From NCBI RefSeq assembly GCF_014137945.1, contig NZ_JACGWX010000001.1, positions 124,001-188,000 of the forward strand: a stretch of DNA of 64,000 bases, written 5' to 3'. This DNA comes from Microcella alkalica. GTDB taxonomy: Bacteria; Actinomycetota; Actinomycetes; Actinomycetales; Microbacteriaceae. Within the stretch, counting starts at the first letter, position 1; every line of letters starts with the position of its first letter. Positions 17,191-27,055 of this stretch are shown one piece after another. The position numbers and the translations under genes are program-made. The notes under the pieces are model-generated. The model was not told where the DNA came from and ran no database searches. It saw nothing but the letters and a program-made list of their open reading frames with translations.

Positions 17191-17439
17191 GAGCACAAGG
17201 ACGTCGTGCTCGGCGTGAGCATACGCGGTGCGATGGCGCTCGCCCGTGCGATCAAGACGTGGGCGATCGCCTCGGGCCGCACCTACGCGACCCCCGACGA
17301 CGTGCGGGCGCTCGCCGTGCCCGTCCTCGCGCACCGCCTCATCGTCGATCCCGAGAGCGACTTCGAGGGCGTCACGCCCGAGCAGATCGTCGAAGGCATC
17401 CTCGCCGACATCGAACCCCCGGTCTACCGCGCCGCATGA
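17191..17439 (+). pseudogene. MoxR-type AAA ATPase, C-terminal remnant
   Basis: From EHKDVVLGVS at 17191 the sequence matches the C-terminal lid of MoxR ATPases (ALARAIKTWAIASGRTYATPDDVRALAVPVLAHRL, then EGVTPEQIVEGILADIEPP). Walker A, Walker B and the sensor motifs are missing; they were lost in the deletion joining this piece to the kinase remnant. The same segment of the intact paralogue lies near 45630-45850. The stop overlaps the next start (ATGA at 17436-17439), so the original operon spacing survives on this side. Confidence 0.85.
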
Positions 17440-18332
17440 CGTCGGTCATCCAGCCCGAAGCGCGACGGGCGCGGCGATCGCGGCCCCGCCGTCCTATCGG
17501 GGCGTGGATGCCCCGCCGACGCCGAGCTCAGCCGACGGTTCGGGGCCCGGGGCCCATCGCCGCGGCGCTCCTGCTCGTCGGGCGGGCGACGCGAGGCGCG
17601 CTCGCCCCCATCGTCGGCGTCGTCTCACCGCTCGGCTGGATCGTGCTCGGGGCGGCCGTCGTCAGCCTGCTCGTCGGAGCCCTGCTCGGCTGGCTCGAAT
17701 TCGTCGCCCTCGGCGCGGTCCTGCTCGCCGCTCCTGTGGTCTCGATCGCCTTCCACGCGCTCCGCGCCTACGAGCCGGGCGACGACCGCCGATACGTTCA
17801 CTGGCGCACCTCCGCGCGCACGGGGCAGCTCATGGTGCGGCGGTTCGAGGAGACCAGGCGCTCGCAGCTCGTGATCCTCTTCGACGCCGACCGCGACAAA
17901 TACGCGAGCGACGACGAGTTCGAGCTCGCCGTCTCGATCGTCGCCTCGCTCGGCGTGCAGGTCATCCGCGACGGCACGCTGGTCGCCGTGGTGAGCGAGG
18001 CGACCGCGCTGCGCACGGGGACCGCCTCCACGCTCCTCGACGACTCGTGCCGCCTCGAGCCCGTCACGACGAGGCATGCGAGCGCGCGCGAGTTCCCCAG
18101 GGCGGCGACGCTGCGGCTACCGCCGCCGAGCCTCGTCGTCCTCGTCGGAGGCTCCGGGCTCGCCGTCACCGATGCGCGCGCGGTGCAGACGCTCTTCGGT
18201 CGCGATGCCGTCACGATCGGTCTGCGTGCGGACTCCGCCGCCTCGAGCCGGATCGCGACCGTCGATCGGCTCCGGGTCGCGACCGTCGGCTCGCTCGCCG
18301 ACCTCCCGCGACTCGTGCGGGGGATGTCGTGA
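17436..18332 (+). pseudogene. DUF58 protein with internal deletion
   Basis: This 298-residue frame is open, but it is about 150 residues shorter than the intact DUF58 paralogue at 45879-47240 (453 residues). Two N-terminal membrane helices (SPLGWIVLGAAVVSLLVGALLGWLEF) are followed directly, near 17750-17765, by the DUF58 signature RAYEPGDDRRYVHWRTSART. The beta-rich extracytoplasmic region that normally lies between is missing. The C-terminal vWA-like part is complete. DUF58 proteins pair with MoxR ATPases and transglutaminases, and the order here is the same. A shortened product could still be translated, so calling it a pseudogene is an inference from the comparison. Confidence 0.65.
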
Positions 18333-20740
18333 CGCCCCGTACTATCGCCGACGTGCTCGTCCCGGTCGTGCTCACCCGGCGATCGGGCTCATCGGCTTCG
18401 CCGCCGCCTTCGACTCCAGCGCCTATGCGCTCGCCGGTGCCGGAGGGCTCCTCGTCGGCACGGCGACCGCTCTGCTCGCGGCGCGACTGCGTCTCGGGAT
18501 CCTCCCGACCGCGGGCCTCGTGCTCGCCGCCTGTTTCCTGCTCGGGACGCCCTTCGTCGCGCCGTCGGACGGCATCCTCCTGCCGTCGATCGCATCCCTG
18601 GCAGCGCTCGCGATCGGCGCTGTGTACGGATGGGCCGACATCCTCACGCTGCAGGCACCGCTGAGCCTTCCCGATTACGTCATCGCCGTCCCGTACGCCG
18701 CCGCGCTGCTCGTGGCCTTCACCTCGACGACCCTGGCCGTGCGCTGGTTGCATCGTCGGCGCACGGCGCCGCGCGCAGCGCTCCTGCTCATCGGGCCCGC
18801 GGCCGTCTACGCGACGGGTGTGCTCCTCGGCACCGACGAACCCGTGCTCGCCGTCGCCCGCGGTGCGGCGTTCGCCGGCATCGCCCTCGTCTGGCTGGGT
18901 TGGCGGCGTCGGGCCACGGCGACGACCTCGAGCGAGGCCGCACAGCAGCTTCTGCGTCGCAAGCTCGCCGGCACGGCGATCGTCGTCGTCGCGGCCATCG
19001 GGCTGGGCTCGGCCGCGGCGGGGCTGCTCGCCCCGCAGCCCGACAACCGATTCGTTCTCCGCGAGGAGATCGAGCCGCCGTTCGAGCCCCTCGAGTACCC
19101 GAGCCCTCTCGCCGGCTTCCGCGAGTACACCAAGGATCTCGTCGACACCGAGCTGCTCGTCGTCGAGGGGCTCCAGCCGGGCGACCGCGTCCGGCTCACG
19201 GCGATGGACGTCTACGACGGGGTCACCTGGAACGTCGCGGGCGCGAGCGAGGCGCTCGAGGGCTCGGGGCGTTTCCGACTCGTCGGCCGCACGATCCCCG
19301 AGCCGCCGCTCGCGCGCACCGATGGGCCCGAGCCCGTCACCGTCGACGTCGCCGGCTACTCTGACGTCTGGCTGCCGAGTGCGGGCTACGCCGCCGACAT
19401 CGCCTTCCTCGACGGCGCCGAGGAGGGCGACGGAAGCCCCGAGCGCGTCGACGTCCGCTACAACGCCGCGACAGGCGCGACGCTCGTGACCTCCGGAGCG
19501 GGCGAGGGGCTCCGCTACCGGATCGCGACCGAGCGCCAGGTGATCCCCGAGGACGCCGCGCTCCGGGATGCCCCGGTCGCGCCGTTCGCGCCGGCCCCTG
19601 TCGTCGGGGTCCCCGACACGGTCGTCGCGCTCGCGACCGAGCTCACCGCGACCGCTGAGTCGCCCGTGGAGAAGCTCCGAGCACTCGAGCAGCACCTCGC
19701 CACGATCGGCTACTACAGCCGCGGAACGGCGTCGGATCAGGTTCCGTCGCGCGCCGGTCACGCCGCCGACCGCATGAACGACATGGTGACGCTGCCCAGC
19801 ATGGTCGGCGACGAGGAGCAGTACGCCTCGCTCTTCGCGCTGATGGCCCGCAGTCTCGATTACCCCACTCGCGTCGTCATGGGGTTTCGCACCCCAGGTC
19901 TCCGAGGACGGGGGACCCGTGGTGGTGGTGATGGGGGACGACGTGACGGCCTGGGTCGAGGTCGCGTTCGAGGGAGTCGGCTGGGTGCCGTTCTTCCCCG
20001 TCCCCGATGAGACCGACGTGCCGCAGGACCAGATCCCGGAGCCGCGAACCGAGCCGCAGCCGCAGGTGCGGCAGCCGCCGCGCACCGACTCCGAGCAGGA
20101 CGACCTCGTGACGGCGGTCGAGATCGAGGACACGGACGACGAGGAGCGCGACGACGCCGGTCTGCCCGGCTGGCTGCTGGGCGCGCTGCTCGAGCTGAGC
20201 CTCGTGCTCGTGCTCGCTCCGATGCTCGTCATCGCCCTCCTCAAGCGCCGACGGGCCGATCGGCGCCGTCGCGCGGCGGAGGGTCACCGCGCCGTCGCGG
20301 GGGCGTGGGGCGAGCTCGTCGACCGGTATCCAGAACTCGGCGCGGACATCCCGCAGCGCACGACGCGCGTGCACGTCGCGGCCGGCCTCACCGCGGGGGC
20401 TGCGGGGTCGGACGACGGGGCGGGCGCGGAGGGAGCAGCCCAGTCGCTGCACGCCATCGCCGTGCGCACGGACGAGGCCGTGTTCTCGGGGCGCGACATC
20501 GATGCGGGCGAGGCGGACGACCTGTGGGCGGAGGCGCTCGCGGCCGCGGCCGCCGCGCACGAGAGCGCATCGCGCTCGGCGAGGCTCCGCAGCCGCTTCC
20601 GGCTCGGGAGCGTCCGCGCGGCGGGCCGTCGACTCGTCGCCAGAGCGGAGACGGCGAGCCCTCTCCATCGACCTCCGGCCTCGCCCCCGATCCCGCCGAT
20701 CGCCACAACCCCCTCGGCAATGGGCCCGCGCGAAGACTAG
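18329..20740 (+). pseudogene. Transglutaminase-like membrane protein, frameshifted twice, apparently catalytically degenerate
   Basis: A GTG at 18329 (overlapping the DUF58 stop) starts VTPRTIADVLVPVVLT. One nt seems lost at 18374-18376, and the protein continues in the next frame (PAIGLIGFAAAFDSSAYALAG) through several membrane helices and an extracytoplasmic domain. At 19885-19887 one extra T shifts the frame again, and the remainder (PQVSEDGGPVVVVMGDDVTAW) ends with a membrane helix and a cytosolic tail. Where active family members have GYCxHF and an HAW or HTW motif, this copy has DEEQYASLFALMAR and VTAWVEV, so the catalytic Cys and His appear absent even without the frameshifts. The intact paralogue at 47233-49608 keeps both. 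Confidence 0.8.
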
Positions 20741-20768
20741 GATCTCTCGCGACCCTCGAGGGAGCTCG

Positions 20769-21419
20769 ATGACCGAACACGACGACGCCCGGCCCGCCCG
20801 GCCGCTCATCACCCCGCCGCCCGGTCTCGTGCCCGACGCCGAGCGGGCTCCGCGCACGCCCGTCGTCCAGTGCGCGACCGGCGGCCCGCTCATCGAGATG
20901 CCGCCCGGTCTCGCCGATTCCGGCACGGTGCGGATGCCCGCCCCTCGTCCCGCGGGCGTCGTCGCGCCCGCCGCGCCGCCGACACCGCCGGCTCCCGCCG
21001 CCCTCGCGCCGGCACCGGCGACCGAGCGGCCTCCGACCCCCCACCCGACCTCGGTCACCGAGCCGCCGGTCGTGTCACCCGATTCGGCATCGCTCGCGAT
21101 CGAGCTGCCCGACGGTCGCCGTCTTCCCGTGACCGGGCGCATGCTCCTCGGTCGCGACCCCGCCGAGCTCGACGGCTGGAGGGGCGCGGAGCTCGTGCGC
21201 CTGGCCGACCCGCAGCGTTCGGTCTCGAAGACGCACGCGGCGATCGAACCCGATCAGGGCGCTCTGCTCGTCCACGACCTGGCCTCGACGAACGGCACCG
21301 AGCGCGCGACGCCGCGCGGTCAGGTGCTGCCCGTGGCTCCGGGCCACCCGCTGCGCGTCGAGGCGGGCGACGCCCTCCACCTCGGCTCGTTCACGATCCG
21401 CCTCCTCGAGGGCCCGTAG
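20769..21419 (+). CDS. FHA-domain protein
   Basis: A 216-residue protein: a Pro/Ala-rich, probably disordered N-terminal 100 residues, then one FHA domain with GRMLLGRDPAE, RSVSKTHAAIEP and DLASTNGTERATP, which are the pThr-binding and structural motifs. FHA domains dock on phosphorylated threonine, which suits an operon that also carries a PP2C phosphatase and a kinase remnant. It closes the operon and is intact. The ATG follows GAGGGAGCTCG. It would still need a kinase from elsewhere in the genome. Confidence 0.88.
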   Translation: MTEHDDARPARPLITPPPGLVPDAERAPRTPVVQCATGGPLIEMPPGLADSGTVRMPAPRPAGVVAPAAPPTPPAPAALAPAPATERPPTPHPTSVTEPPVVSPDSASLAIELPDGRRLPVTGRMLLGRDPAELDGWRGAELVRLADPQRSVSKTHAAIEPDQGALLVHDLASTNGTERATPRGQVLPVAPGHPLRVEAGDALHLGSFTIRLLEGP

Positions 21420-21454
21420 GCGGTCGGCCCGGGCGCCGATGGTAGTCTGGGCGG

Positions 21455-21499
21455 ATGCTTCTCGGTCGACTCCTCCTTCGTCGCCGCGGCGAGTCCTGA
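21455..21499 (+). CDS. Leucine-rich leader peptide upstream of leuCD
   Basis: A 14-codon [17 protein letters not shown], with five leucine codons (CTT or CTC) among its first eight residues. A TAGTCT box at 21443-21448 lies 6 nt before its ATG, so the peptide would be read from the very 5' end of the mRNA. It ends 74 nt before leuC, and GC-rich inverted sequences follow (for example GCGGAGTCCGC). This is the layout of ribosome-mediated attenuation by leucine starvation. Too short for homology; inferred from position and codon content. Confidence 0.6.
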   Translation: MLLGRLLLRRRGES

Positions 21500-21572
21500 T
21501 CCTCCAGGCCACTCTCGTCGCGGAGTCCGCCGTCGGCCGGAACCCCTGAACGAAGAAGGACACGAACGCGTC

Positions 21573-23072
21573 ATGACCGATCCCTCCGCAGACACCGTCC
21601 GTCCGCGCACGCTCGCCGAGAAGGTCTGGGAATCGCATCTCGTCGCCAAGGGCGAGAACGGCGAGCCCGACCTGCTCTACATCGACCTGCACCTCGTCCA
21701 TGAGGTCACCAGCCCGCAGGCCTTCGACGGCCTCCGCATGGCGGGTCGACCCGTCCGCCGACCCGATCTGACGATTGCCACGGAGGACCACAACACTCCG
21801 ACCCTCGCGATCGACAAGCCCATCGCCGAGCCCACGAGCCGCATCCAGATCGAGACGCTGCGCAAGAACTGCGCCGAGTTCGGGGTCCGTCTGCACTCGC
21901 TCGGCGACGTCGAGCAGGGCATCGTCCACGTCGTCGGCCCCCAGCTCGGGCTCACCATGCCGGGCATCACGGTCGTCTGCGGCGACTCCCACACCTCTAC
22001 GCACGGCGCGTTCGGCGCGCTCGCGATGGGAATCGGCACCAGCGAGGTCGAGCACGTGCTCGCGACGCAGACGCTTCCCCTCACGCCGTTCAGGACGATG
22101 GCCATCACGGTCGAGGGGTCGCTCCGTCCCGGCGTCACCGCGAAGGACATCATCCTGGCCGTCATCGCGAAGATCGGCACCGGCGGCGGTCAGGGCTACG
22201 TGCTCGAGTACCGGGGCTCCGCGATCCGGGCGCTGTCGATGGATGGTCGCATGACGATCTGCAACATGTCGATCGAGGCGGGCGCGCGAGCCGGGATGGT
22301 CGCTCCCGACGAGACGACCTACGCCTATCTGAACGGGCGCCCGCACGCCCCAGAGGGCGCCGACTGGGATGCCGCCGTCGAGTACTGGTCGACGCTCCGC
22401 ACCGACGACGACGCCGTGTTCGACGCCGAGGTCTTCATCGACGCCGACGAGCTCGAGCCCTTCGTCACGTGGGGCACGAACCCCGGTCAGGGCGTCAATC
22501 TCAACGACTCCGTGCCCGACCCCGCGACGATCATCGACCCGAGCGAGCGCGCCGCGGCCGAGCGCGCGCTCGAGTACATGGACCTGCGGGCGGGCACGCC
22601 GATGAAGCAGATCCCCGTCGACGCGGTCTTCATGGGCTCGTGCACCAACAGCCGGCTCGACGATCTGCGCGCGTTCACCTCGATCATCAAGGGCCAGAAG
22701 AAGGCCGACGGCGTCCGCGTCATGGTCGTGCCCGGCTCGGCGCGCGTGCGCCTCGAGGCCGAGGCCGAGGGCCTCGACCGCATCGTCACCGAGTTCGGCG
22801 GCGAGTGGCGCTTCGCCGGCTGCTCGATGTGCCTCGGCATGAATCCCGATCAGCTCGCGCCGGGCGAGCGCTGCGCCTCCACTTCTAACCGCAACTTCGA
22901 GGGGCGTCAGGGCAAGGGCGGGCGCACGCACCTCGTGAGCCCTCTCGTGGCCGCGGCCACGGCCATCCGCGGCACGCTCTCGAGCCCCGCCGACCTCGTC
23001 GCCGACGGCATCCCGGTCGACCCGGCGCTGCTGGACGCGAGCGCGACCGACGCGACGAAGGCGGGTGTGTGA
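21573..23072 (+). CDS. leuC: 3-isopropylmalate dehydratase, large subunit
   Basis: A 499-residue aconitase-family protein that, with LeuD, isomerises 2-isopropylmalate to 3-isopropylmalate in leucine biosynthesis. The [4Fe-4S] cluster ligands are Cys357 in MGSCTNSR and Cys417 and Cys420 in GCSMCLGMN; the substrate and aconitase signatures [15 protein letters not shown] and GTNPGQGV are present. LeuD overlaps its stop codon (TGATG), so translation is coupled. A leucine-rich leader ORF lies upstream, consistent with attenuation control. Length and motifs are complete. Confidence 0.97.
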   Translation: MTDPSADTVRPRTLAEKVWESHLVAKGENGEPDLLYIDLHLVHEVTSPQAFDGLRMAGRPVRRPDLTIATEDHNTPTLAIDKPIAEPTSRIQIETLRKNCAEFGVRLHSLGDVEQGIVHVVGPQLGLTMPGITVVCGDSHTSTHGAFGALAMGIGTSEVEHVLATQTLPLTPFRTMAITVEGSLRPGVTAKDIILAVIAKIGTGGGQGYVLEYRGSAIRALSMDGRMTICNMSIEAGARAGMVAPDETTYAYLNGRPHAPEGADWDAAVEYWSTLRTDDDAVFDAEVFIDADELEPFVTWGTNPGQGVNLNDSVPDPATIIDPSERAAAERALEYMDLRAGTPMKQIPVDAVFMGSCTNSRLDDLRAFTSIIKGQKKADGVRVMVVPGSARVRLEAEAEGLDRIVTEFGGEWRFAGCSMCLGMNPDQLAPGERCASTSNRNFEGRQGKGGRTHLVSPLVAAATAIRGTLSSPADLVADGIPVDPALLDASATDATKAGV

Positions 23073-23668
23073 TGGAGAAGATCACGACGATCACCGGGGT
23101 CGCGGTGCCGCTGCGTCGCTCCAACGTCGACACCGACCAGATAATCCCCGCTGTGTACCTCAAGCGCGTGACGAAGACCGGCTACGACGACGGGCTGTTC
23201 TCGGCCTGGAGGCAGGATCCCGATTTCGTGCTCAACAAGCCGGCGTACGCGAACCCGCGCGTCCTCATCGCCGGCCCCGACTTCGGAACCGGATCGAGTC
23301 GCGAGCACGCCGTCTGGGCGCTGCGCGATTTCGGGTTCCGCGCCGTGATCAGTCCGCGCTTCGGCGACATCTTCCGCGGCAACGCCGGAAAACAGGGTCT
23401 GCTCGCCGGTACGGTCGACGAGTCGACGATCGAGCGGATGTGGGCGGCGATCGAGGCGGAGCCCGGCCTTCAGGCCACAGTCGATCTCGAGGCGAGGAAT
23501 GTCCGGATCGGCGATATCGTTGCACCCTTCAACATCGATGACTACACGAGGTGGCGTCTGCTGGAGGGGCTCGACGACATCGGGCTCACCCTCCGGGATG
23601 AGCAGGCGATCACCGATTTCGAGGCCCGCCGCGAGGCATGGCGACCCCGCACGCTCCCCGCCCGGTGA
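23072..23668 (+). CDS. leuD: 3-isopropylmalate dehydratase, small subunit
   Basis: A 198-residue swivel-domain partner of LeuC. Family motifs are [16 protein letters not shown] near the N-terminus, [20 protein letters not shown] and [18 protein letters not shown]. The ATG at 23072 shares bases with the leuC stop (TGATG); a GTG one codon earlier is also in frame. It forms the active heterodimer with LeuC. The next gene, murA, starts 26 nt after its stop and has its own ribosome-binding site, so read-through into cell-wall synthesis is possible. Confidence 0.96.
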   Translation: MEKITTITGVAVPLRRSNVDTDQIIPAVYLKRVTKTGYDDGLFSAWRQDPDFVLNKPAYANPRVLIAGPDFGTGSSREHAVWALRDFGFRAVISPRFGDIFRGNAGKQGLLAGTVDESTIERMWAAIEAEPGLQATVDLEARNVRIGDIVAPFNIDDYTRWRLLEGLDDIGLTLRDEQAITDFEARREAWRPRTLPAR

Positions 23669-23694
23669 CCCCGGGCAGAACGGAAGAGGCTTCA

Positions 23695-25062
23695 GTGACC
23701 AGCACCCTCGACATCGACTCGCAGAAGGCTGCAGAACGCGTCGGGCTCACCTCCGACACCATCGTGATCCGCGGCGGCAAGCCGCTCACCGGTCGCATCG
23801 AGGTCCGCGGTGCGAAGAACCTCGTCACGAAGGCGATGGTCGCCGCACTCCTCGCCGACGACCCCAGCACGCTGAAGTCGGTTCCCGAGATCAGCGACGT
23901 CCACGTCGTCCGAGGCCTTCTCGAGGCGCACGGCGTCGTCGTGACCGAGCAGGCGCCCGGCGAGCTGCTGCTCGACACGACGAACGTCCAGAGCGCCCAC
24001 ATCGCCGAGATCAACGCGCACGCCGGATCGAGCCGCATCCCCATCCTGTTCTGCGGCCCTCTGCTGCACCAGCTCGGCGAAGCCTTCATCCCCGACCTCG
24101 GCGGGTGCAAGATCGGCGATCGCCCGATCGACTTCCACCTCAACGCTCTGCGCGCCCTCGGCGCGACCGTCGAGAAGCTCGCCGACGGCATCCGCCTCAC
24201 CGCCCCGAACGGGCTGAGCGGCGCACGCATCGAGCTGCCGTACCCGAGCGTCGGTGCGACCGAGCAGGTTCTGCTCTCCGCCGTGCGCGCGACGGGCACG
24301 ACCGAGCTCAAGAACGCCGCGATCGAACCCGAGATCATGGATCTCATCGCCATCCTGCAGAAGATGGGCGCGATCATCTCGGTCGAGCCCAACCGCGTCA
24401 TCGTCATCGAGGGCGTCGAGAAGCTGCACGGGTACCTGCACTCGGCGATCTTCGACCGCAACGAGGCCGCGAGCTGGGCGTCCGCCGCGCTCGCGACCCG
24501 CGGCGACATCGTCGTCGGAGGAGCGCAGCAGCAGGAGCTCATGACCTTCCTCAACGTCTATCGCAAGGCCGGCGGCCTGTTCGACGTGCTGGAGGACGGC
24601 ATCCGGTTCTGGCATCCGGGCACGCCGTTGCGGCCGGTCATGGTCGAGACCGACGTGCACCCCGGCTTCATGACCGACTGGCAGCAGCCGCTCATCGTCG
24701 CCCTCACGCAGGCCGAGGGCCAGTCGGTCGTGCACGAGACCGTCTACGAGAACCGCTTCGGCTTCACCGAGGCGCTCAACGAGATGGGTGCCGACATCGT
24801 CGTCTACAAGAGCGGCATCGCGTCGATCACCCGCCGAGTGCCCCGCCGACCGCTGGAGCAGGCAGCCGTCATCACCGGCCCGACGCCGCTCCACGGCGCC
24901 GACGTCCGGGTCCCCGACCTCCGCGGCGGCTTCAGCCACCTCATCGCGGCGCTCGCCGCCGAGGGCACCTCGACGATCAGCAACGTCGGCATCATCAGCC
25001 GCGGCTACGAGCTCTTCATCGACAAGCTCGATCAGCTCGGCGCCGACTTCGAGCTCGCCTGA
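23695..25062 (+). CDS. murA: UDP-N-acetylglucosamine 1-carboxyvinyltransferase
   Basis: A 455-residue EPSP-synthase-fold enzyme that adds enolpyruvate from PEP to UDP-GlcNAc, the first committed step of peptidoglycan synthesis. The start RGAKNLVTKAMVAALLADD is the family KN motif. The catalytic loop DLGGCKIGDRPIDFH carries the PEP-reactive cysteine (about Cys138), the residue fosfomycin alkylates, so the enzyme should be of the fosfomycin-sensitive type. The GTG at 23695 with GGAAGAGG 5 nt upstream is preferred; the frame is open 19 codons further upstream, inside leuD. Confidence 0.95.
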   Translation: MTSTLDIDSQKAAERVGLTSDTIVIRGGKPLTGRIEVRGAKNLVTKAMVAALLADDPSTLKSVPEISDVHVVRGLLEAHGVVVTEQAPGELLLDTTNVQSAHIAEINAHAGSSRIPILFCGPLLHQLGEAFIPDLGGCKIGDRPIDFHLNALRALGATVEKLADGIRLTAPNGLSGARIELPYPSVGATEQVLLSAVRATGTTELKNAAIEPEIMDLIAILQKMGAIISVEPNRVIVIEGVEKLHGYLHSAIFDRNEAASWASAALATRGDIVVGGAQQQELMTFLNVYRKAGGLFDVLEDGIRFWHPGTPLRPVMVETDVHPGFMTDWQQPLIVALTQAEGQSVVHETVYENRFGFTEALNEMGADIVVYKSGIASITRRVPRRPLEQAAVITGPTPLHGADVRVPDLRGGFSHLIAALAAEGTSTISNVGIISRGYELFIDKLDQLGADFELA

Positions 25063-25106
25063 GCGGGCATCCCGGCCGCGCTCGCAGCACCGACTAGCCT
25101 GGTGCC

Positions 25107-25901
25107 GTGAGCGACGACACCCCCTCGAGCACGACTGCGGCTCCGCCCCCCGGCGGCCGGCCCGCGAAGCAGCGGAGCGAGAAGACGGCGATCTGGTACT
25201 TCCTCGCGGCGCTGCTTCTGCCGATCCTCACGGTGATGGCGAAGTACGTCACGATCGACGGACACAAGCTGCCGAAGCGCGGCGCGTTCATCCTCTCGCC
25301 GAACCACTACAGCGAGTTCGACCCGGTCGTCATGGGCCGATTCGTCTGGGGGCTCGGGCGCGTGCCGCGCTTCCTCGCGAAGTCGAGCGTCTTCAAGAAT
25401 CCCATCGTCGGCGCGATCCTGCGCGCCTCCGGGCAGATCCCCGTCGAGCGCGAGGGCGGCGGCCGCTCCGCCGACCCGCTCAAGGCCGCGAAGCAGCTCG
25501 TCGACAAGGAGCTCGCCGTGATCATCTACCCGGAGGGAACGCTCACGCGCGATCCCGACCTGTGGCCGATGCGCGGCAAGACGGGCGCGGTGCGGATGGC
25601 GCTCACCGCGGGCGTCCCCATCATCCCCGCCGCCCACTGGGGTACGCAGCAGATCATGGCCCGCTACTCGAAGAAGATCAGCTTCGTCCCGCGCAAGCGC
25701 ATCGTGTGCAAGATCGGCGACCCCGTCGACCTGAGCGACCTCATGGGCCGCCCGATCGACCAGGCAGTCCTCGCCGAGGGCACCGAGCGCGTCATGAGCG
25801 CGATCGCCGCCCTCCTCGGCGATCTGCGCGGCGAGACGCCGCCGGCTGAGCGGTGGGATCCAGTGAAGAACAATCAGAAGGAGACCGGCCGTTTTGAGTG
25901 A
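25107..25901 (+). CDS. plsC: 1-acyl-sn-glycerol-3-phosphate acyltransferase
   Basis: A 264-residue membrane-associated PlsC-family acyltransferase making phosphatidic acid from lysophosphatidate. The HX4D catalytic motif is NHYSEFDP (about residues 70-77), the substrate motif is VIIYPEGTLTRD, and one membrane helix precedes them (ALLLPILTVMAKYV). The N-terminus is basic and proline-rich. GTG start with TAGCCT at 25095-25100 six nt upstream, so a leaderless message. It overlaps gpsA by 8 nt, coupling glycerol-3-phosphate supply with its acylation. Confidence 0.94.
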   Translation: MSDDTPSSTTAAPPPGGRPAKQRSEKTAIWYFLAALLLPILTVMAKYVTIDGHKLPKRGAFILSPNHYSEFDPVVMGRFVWGLGRVPRFLAKSSVFKNPIVGAILRASGQIPVEREGGGRSADPLKAAKQLVDKELAVIIYPEGTLTRDPDLWPMRGKTGAVRMALTAGVPIIPAAHWGTQQIMARYSKKISFVPRKRIVCKIGDPVDLSDLMGRPIDQAVLAEGTERVMSAIAALLGDLRGETPPAERWDPVKNNQKETGRFE

Positions 25902-26976
25902 CGTGACGCCCGCGCGCGAGCATCCGCCGCTGACCGAGGCGCTGCGCCTGCCGCTCGCCCAGATCGAGCCGGATGCCCTCCGCATCGCCGTCCTCGGCGC
26001 CGGTTCCTGGGGCACGACGTTCGCGAAGCTGCTCGCCGACGGCGGCAGCGACGTCGTCCTGTGGGCCCGCCGACGCGAGGTCGCCCAGGAGATCACTGAG
26101 ACGCACCGCAACAGCGACTACCTGCCCGGCATCAATCTGCCGCCGAACCTGCGCGCGCACGACTCGCTCGAGCGCGTGCTCGCCGGCGCCCAGCAGGTCT
26201 ACCTTTCGGTGCCGAGCCAGTCCCTGCGCTCGAACCTGCACTCGATCCGCGACATCGTGCCGCCCGATGTGCCGATCGTGAGTCTCATGAAGGGCGTCGA
26301 GAGAGGCACGGGCCGTCGCATGAGCGAGGTCATCGCCTCCGAGCTTCAGGTCGACCCCGATCGCATCGCCGTCGTCAGCGGACCGAACCTCGCGCTCGAG
26401 ATCGCGAAGAGGCAGCCGACTGCGGCCGTGGTCGCGAGCTCGAGTCGGGAGACGGCGGTCGCCGTGGCCGCCGCGTCGACCAACGAGTACTTCGCCTCGT
26501 TCGTCAACACCGACGTCATCGGCACCGAGTTCGGCGGTGTGCTGAAGAACCTCATCGCCGTCGCGGTGGGCATCGCCGACGGCGTGGGATACGGCGAGAA
26601 CACGAAGGCGTCGATCATCACGCGCGGCCTCGTCGAGCTCACGCACTTCGCCGTCGCCTACGGCGCGCGGCCGGAGACGATGTCGGGGCTCGCGGGGCTC
26701 GGCGACCTCATCGCGACGTGCGAGTCGAAGCTCTCTCGTAACAACACCGCCGGCCGGCTGCTCGGCCAGGGCTACGCCTTCACCGAGGTGATCGCGCAGA
26801 TGAACCAGACGGCCGAGGGTCTGTCGTCTGTCGGTCCGATTCTCGAGCTCGCCTGTCAGCGCGGCGTGCACATGCCGATCGTCGCGCAGGTGGCGCGGGT
26901 GCTCGACGGGACGCTTGACCCGCGCGAGCTGGCCCCGCATCTGGCGACCGACAGCGACGAGCCGCAGGGCGAGTGA
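25894..26976 (+). CDS. gpsA: NAD(P)-dependent glycerol-3-phosphate dehydrogenase
   Basis: A 360-residue enzyme reducing dihydroxyacetone phosphate to sn-glycerol 3-phosphate for phospholipid synthesis. The Rossmann motif VLGAGSWGTTFAKLLAD is near residue 30, followed by SGPNLALEIAKRQPTA and the catalytic-lysine segment FGGVLKNLIAVAVGIADG. A TTG start with AAGGAG about 10 nt upstream is used; a GTG at 25903 is an alternative. The first 25 residues are an extra tail compared with most GpsA. It overlaps plsC, supporting one operon. Confidence 0.96.
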   Translation: MSDVTPAREHPPLTEALRLPLAQIEPDALRIAVLGAGSWGTTFAKLLADGGSDVVLWARRREVAQEITETHRNSDYLPGINLPPNLRAHDSLERVLAGAQQVYLSVPSQSLRSNLHSIRDIVPPDVPIVSLMKGVERGTGRRMSEVIASELQVDPDRIAVVSGPNLALEIAKRQPTAAVVASSSRETAVAVAAASTNEYFASFVNTDVIGTEFGGVLKNLIAVAVGIADGVGYGENTKASIITRGLVELTHFAVAYGARPETMSGLAGLGDLIATCESKLSRNNTAGRLLGQGYAFTEVIAQMNQTAEGLSSVGPILELACQRGVHMPIVAQVARVLDGTLDPRELAPHLATDSDEPQGE

Positions 26977-27055
26977 GGCCCGTGGAACCGGACGGTGCGC
27001 GAGCGCGCCGCATCCTGACCCCTGTTCGGGGGATGCCTGACGGTAGGCTGAACGC

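Noticed and set aside
18649-18662. CTGCAGGCACC inside the transglutaminase pseudogene resembling an end of the 86-bp element
   Set aside because: The TTGCCA part and the inverted partner at about 70 bp are absent; counted as coincidence.
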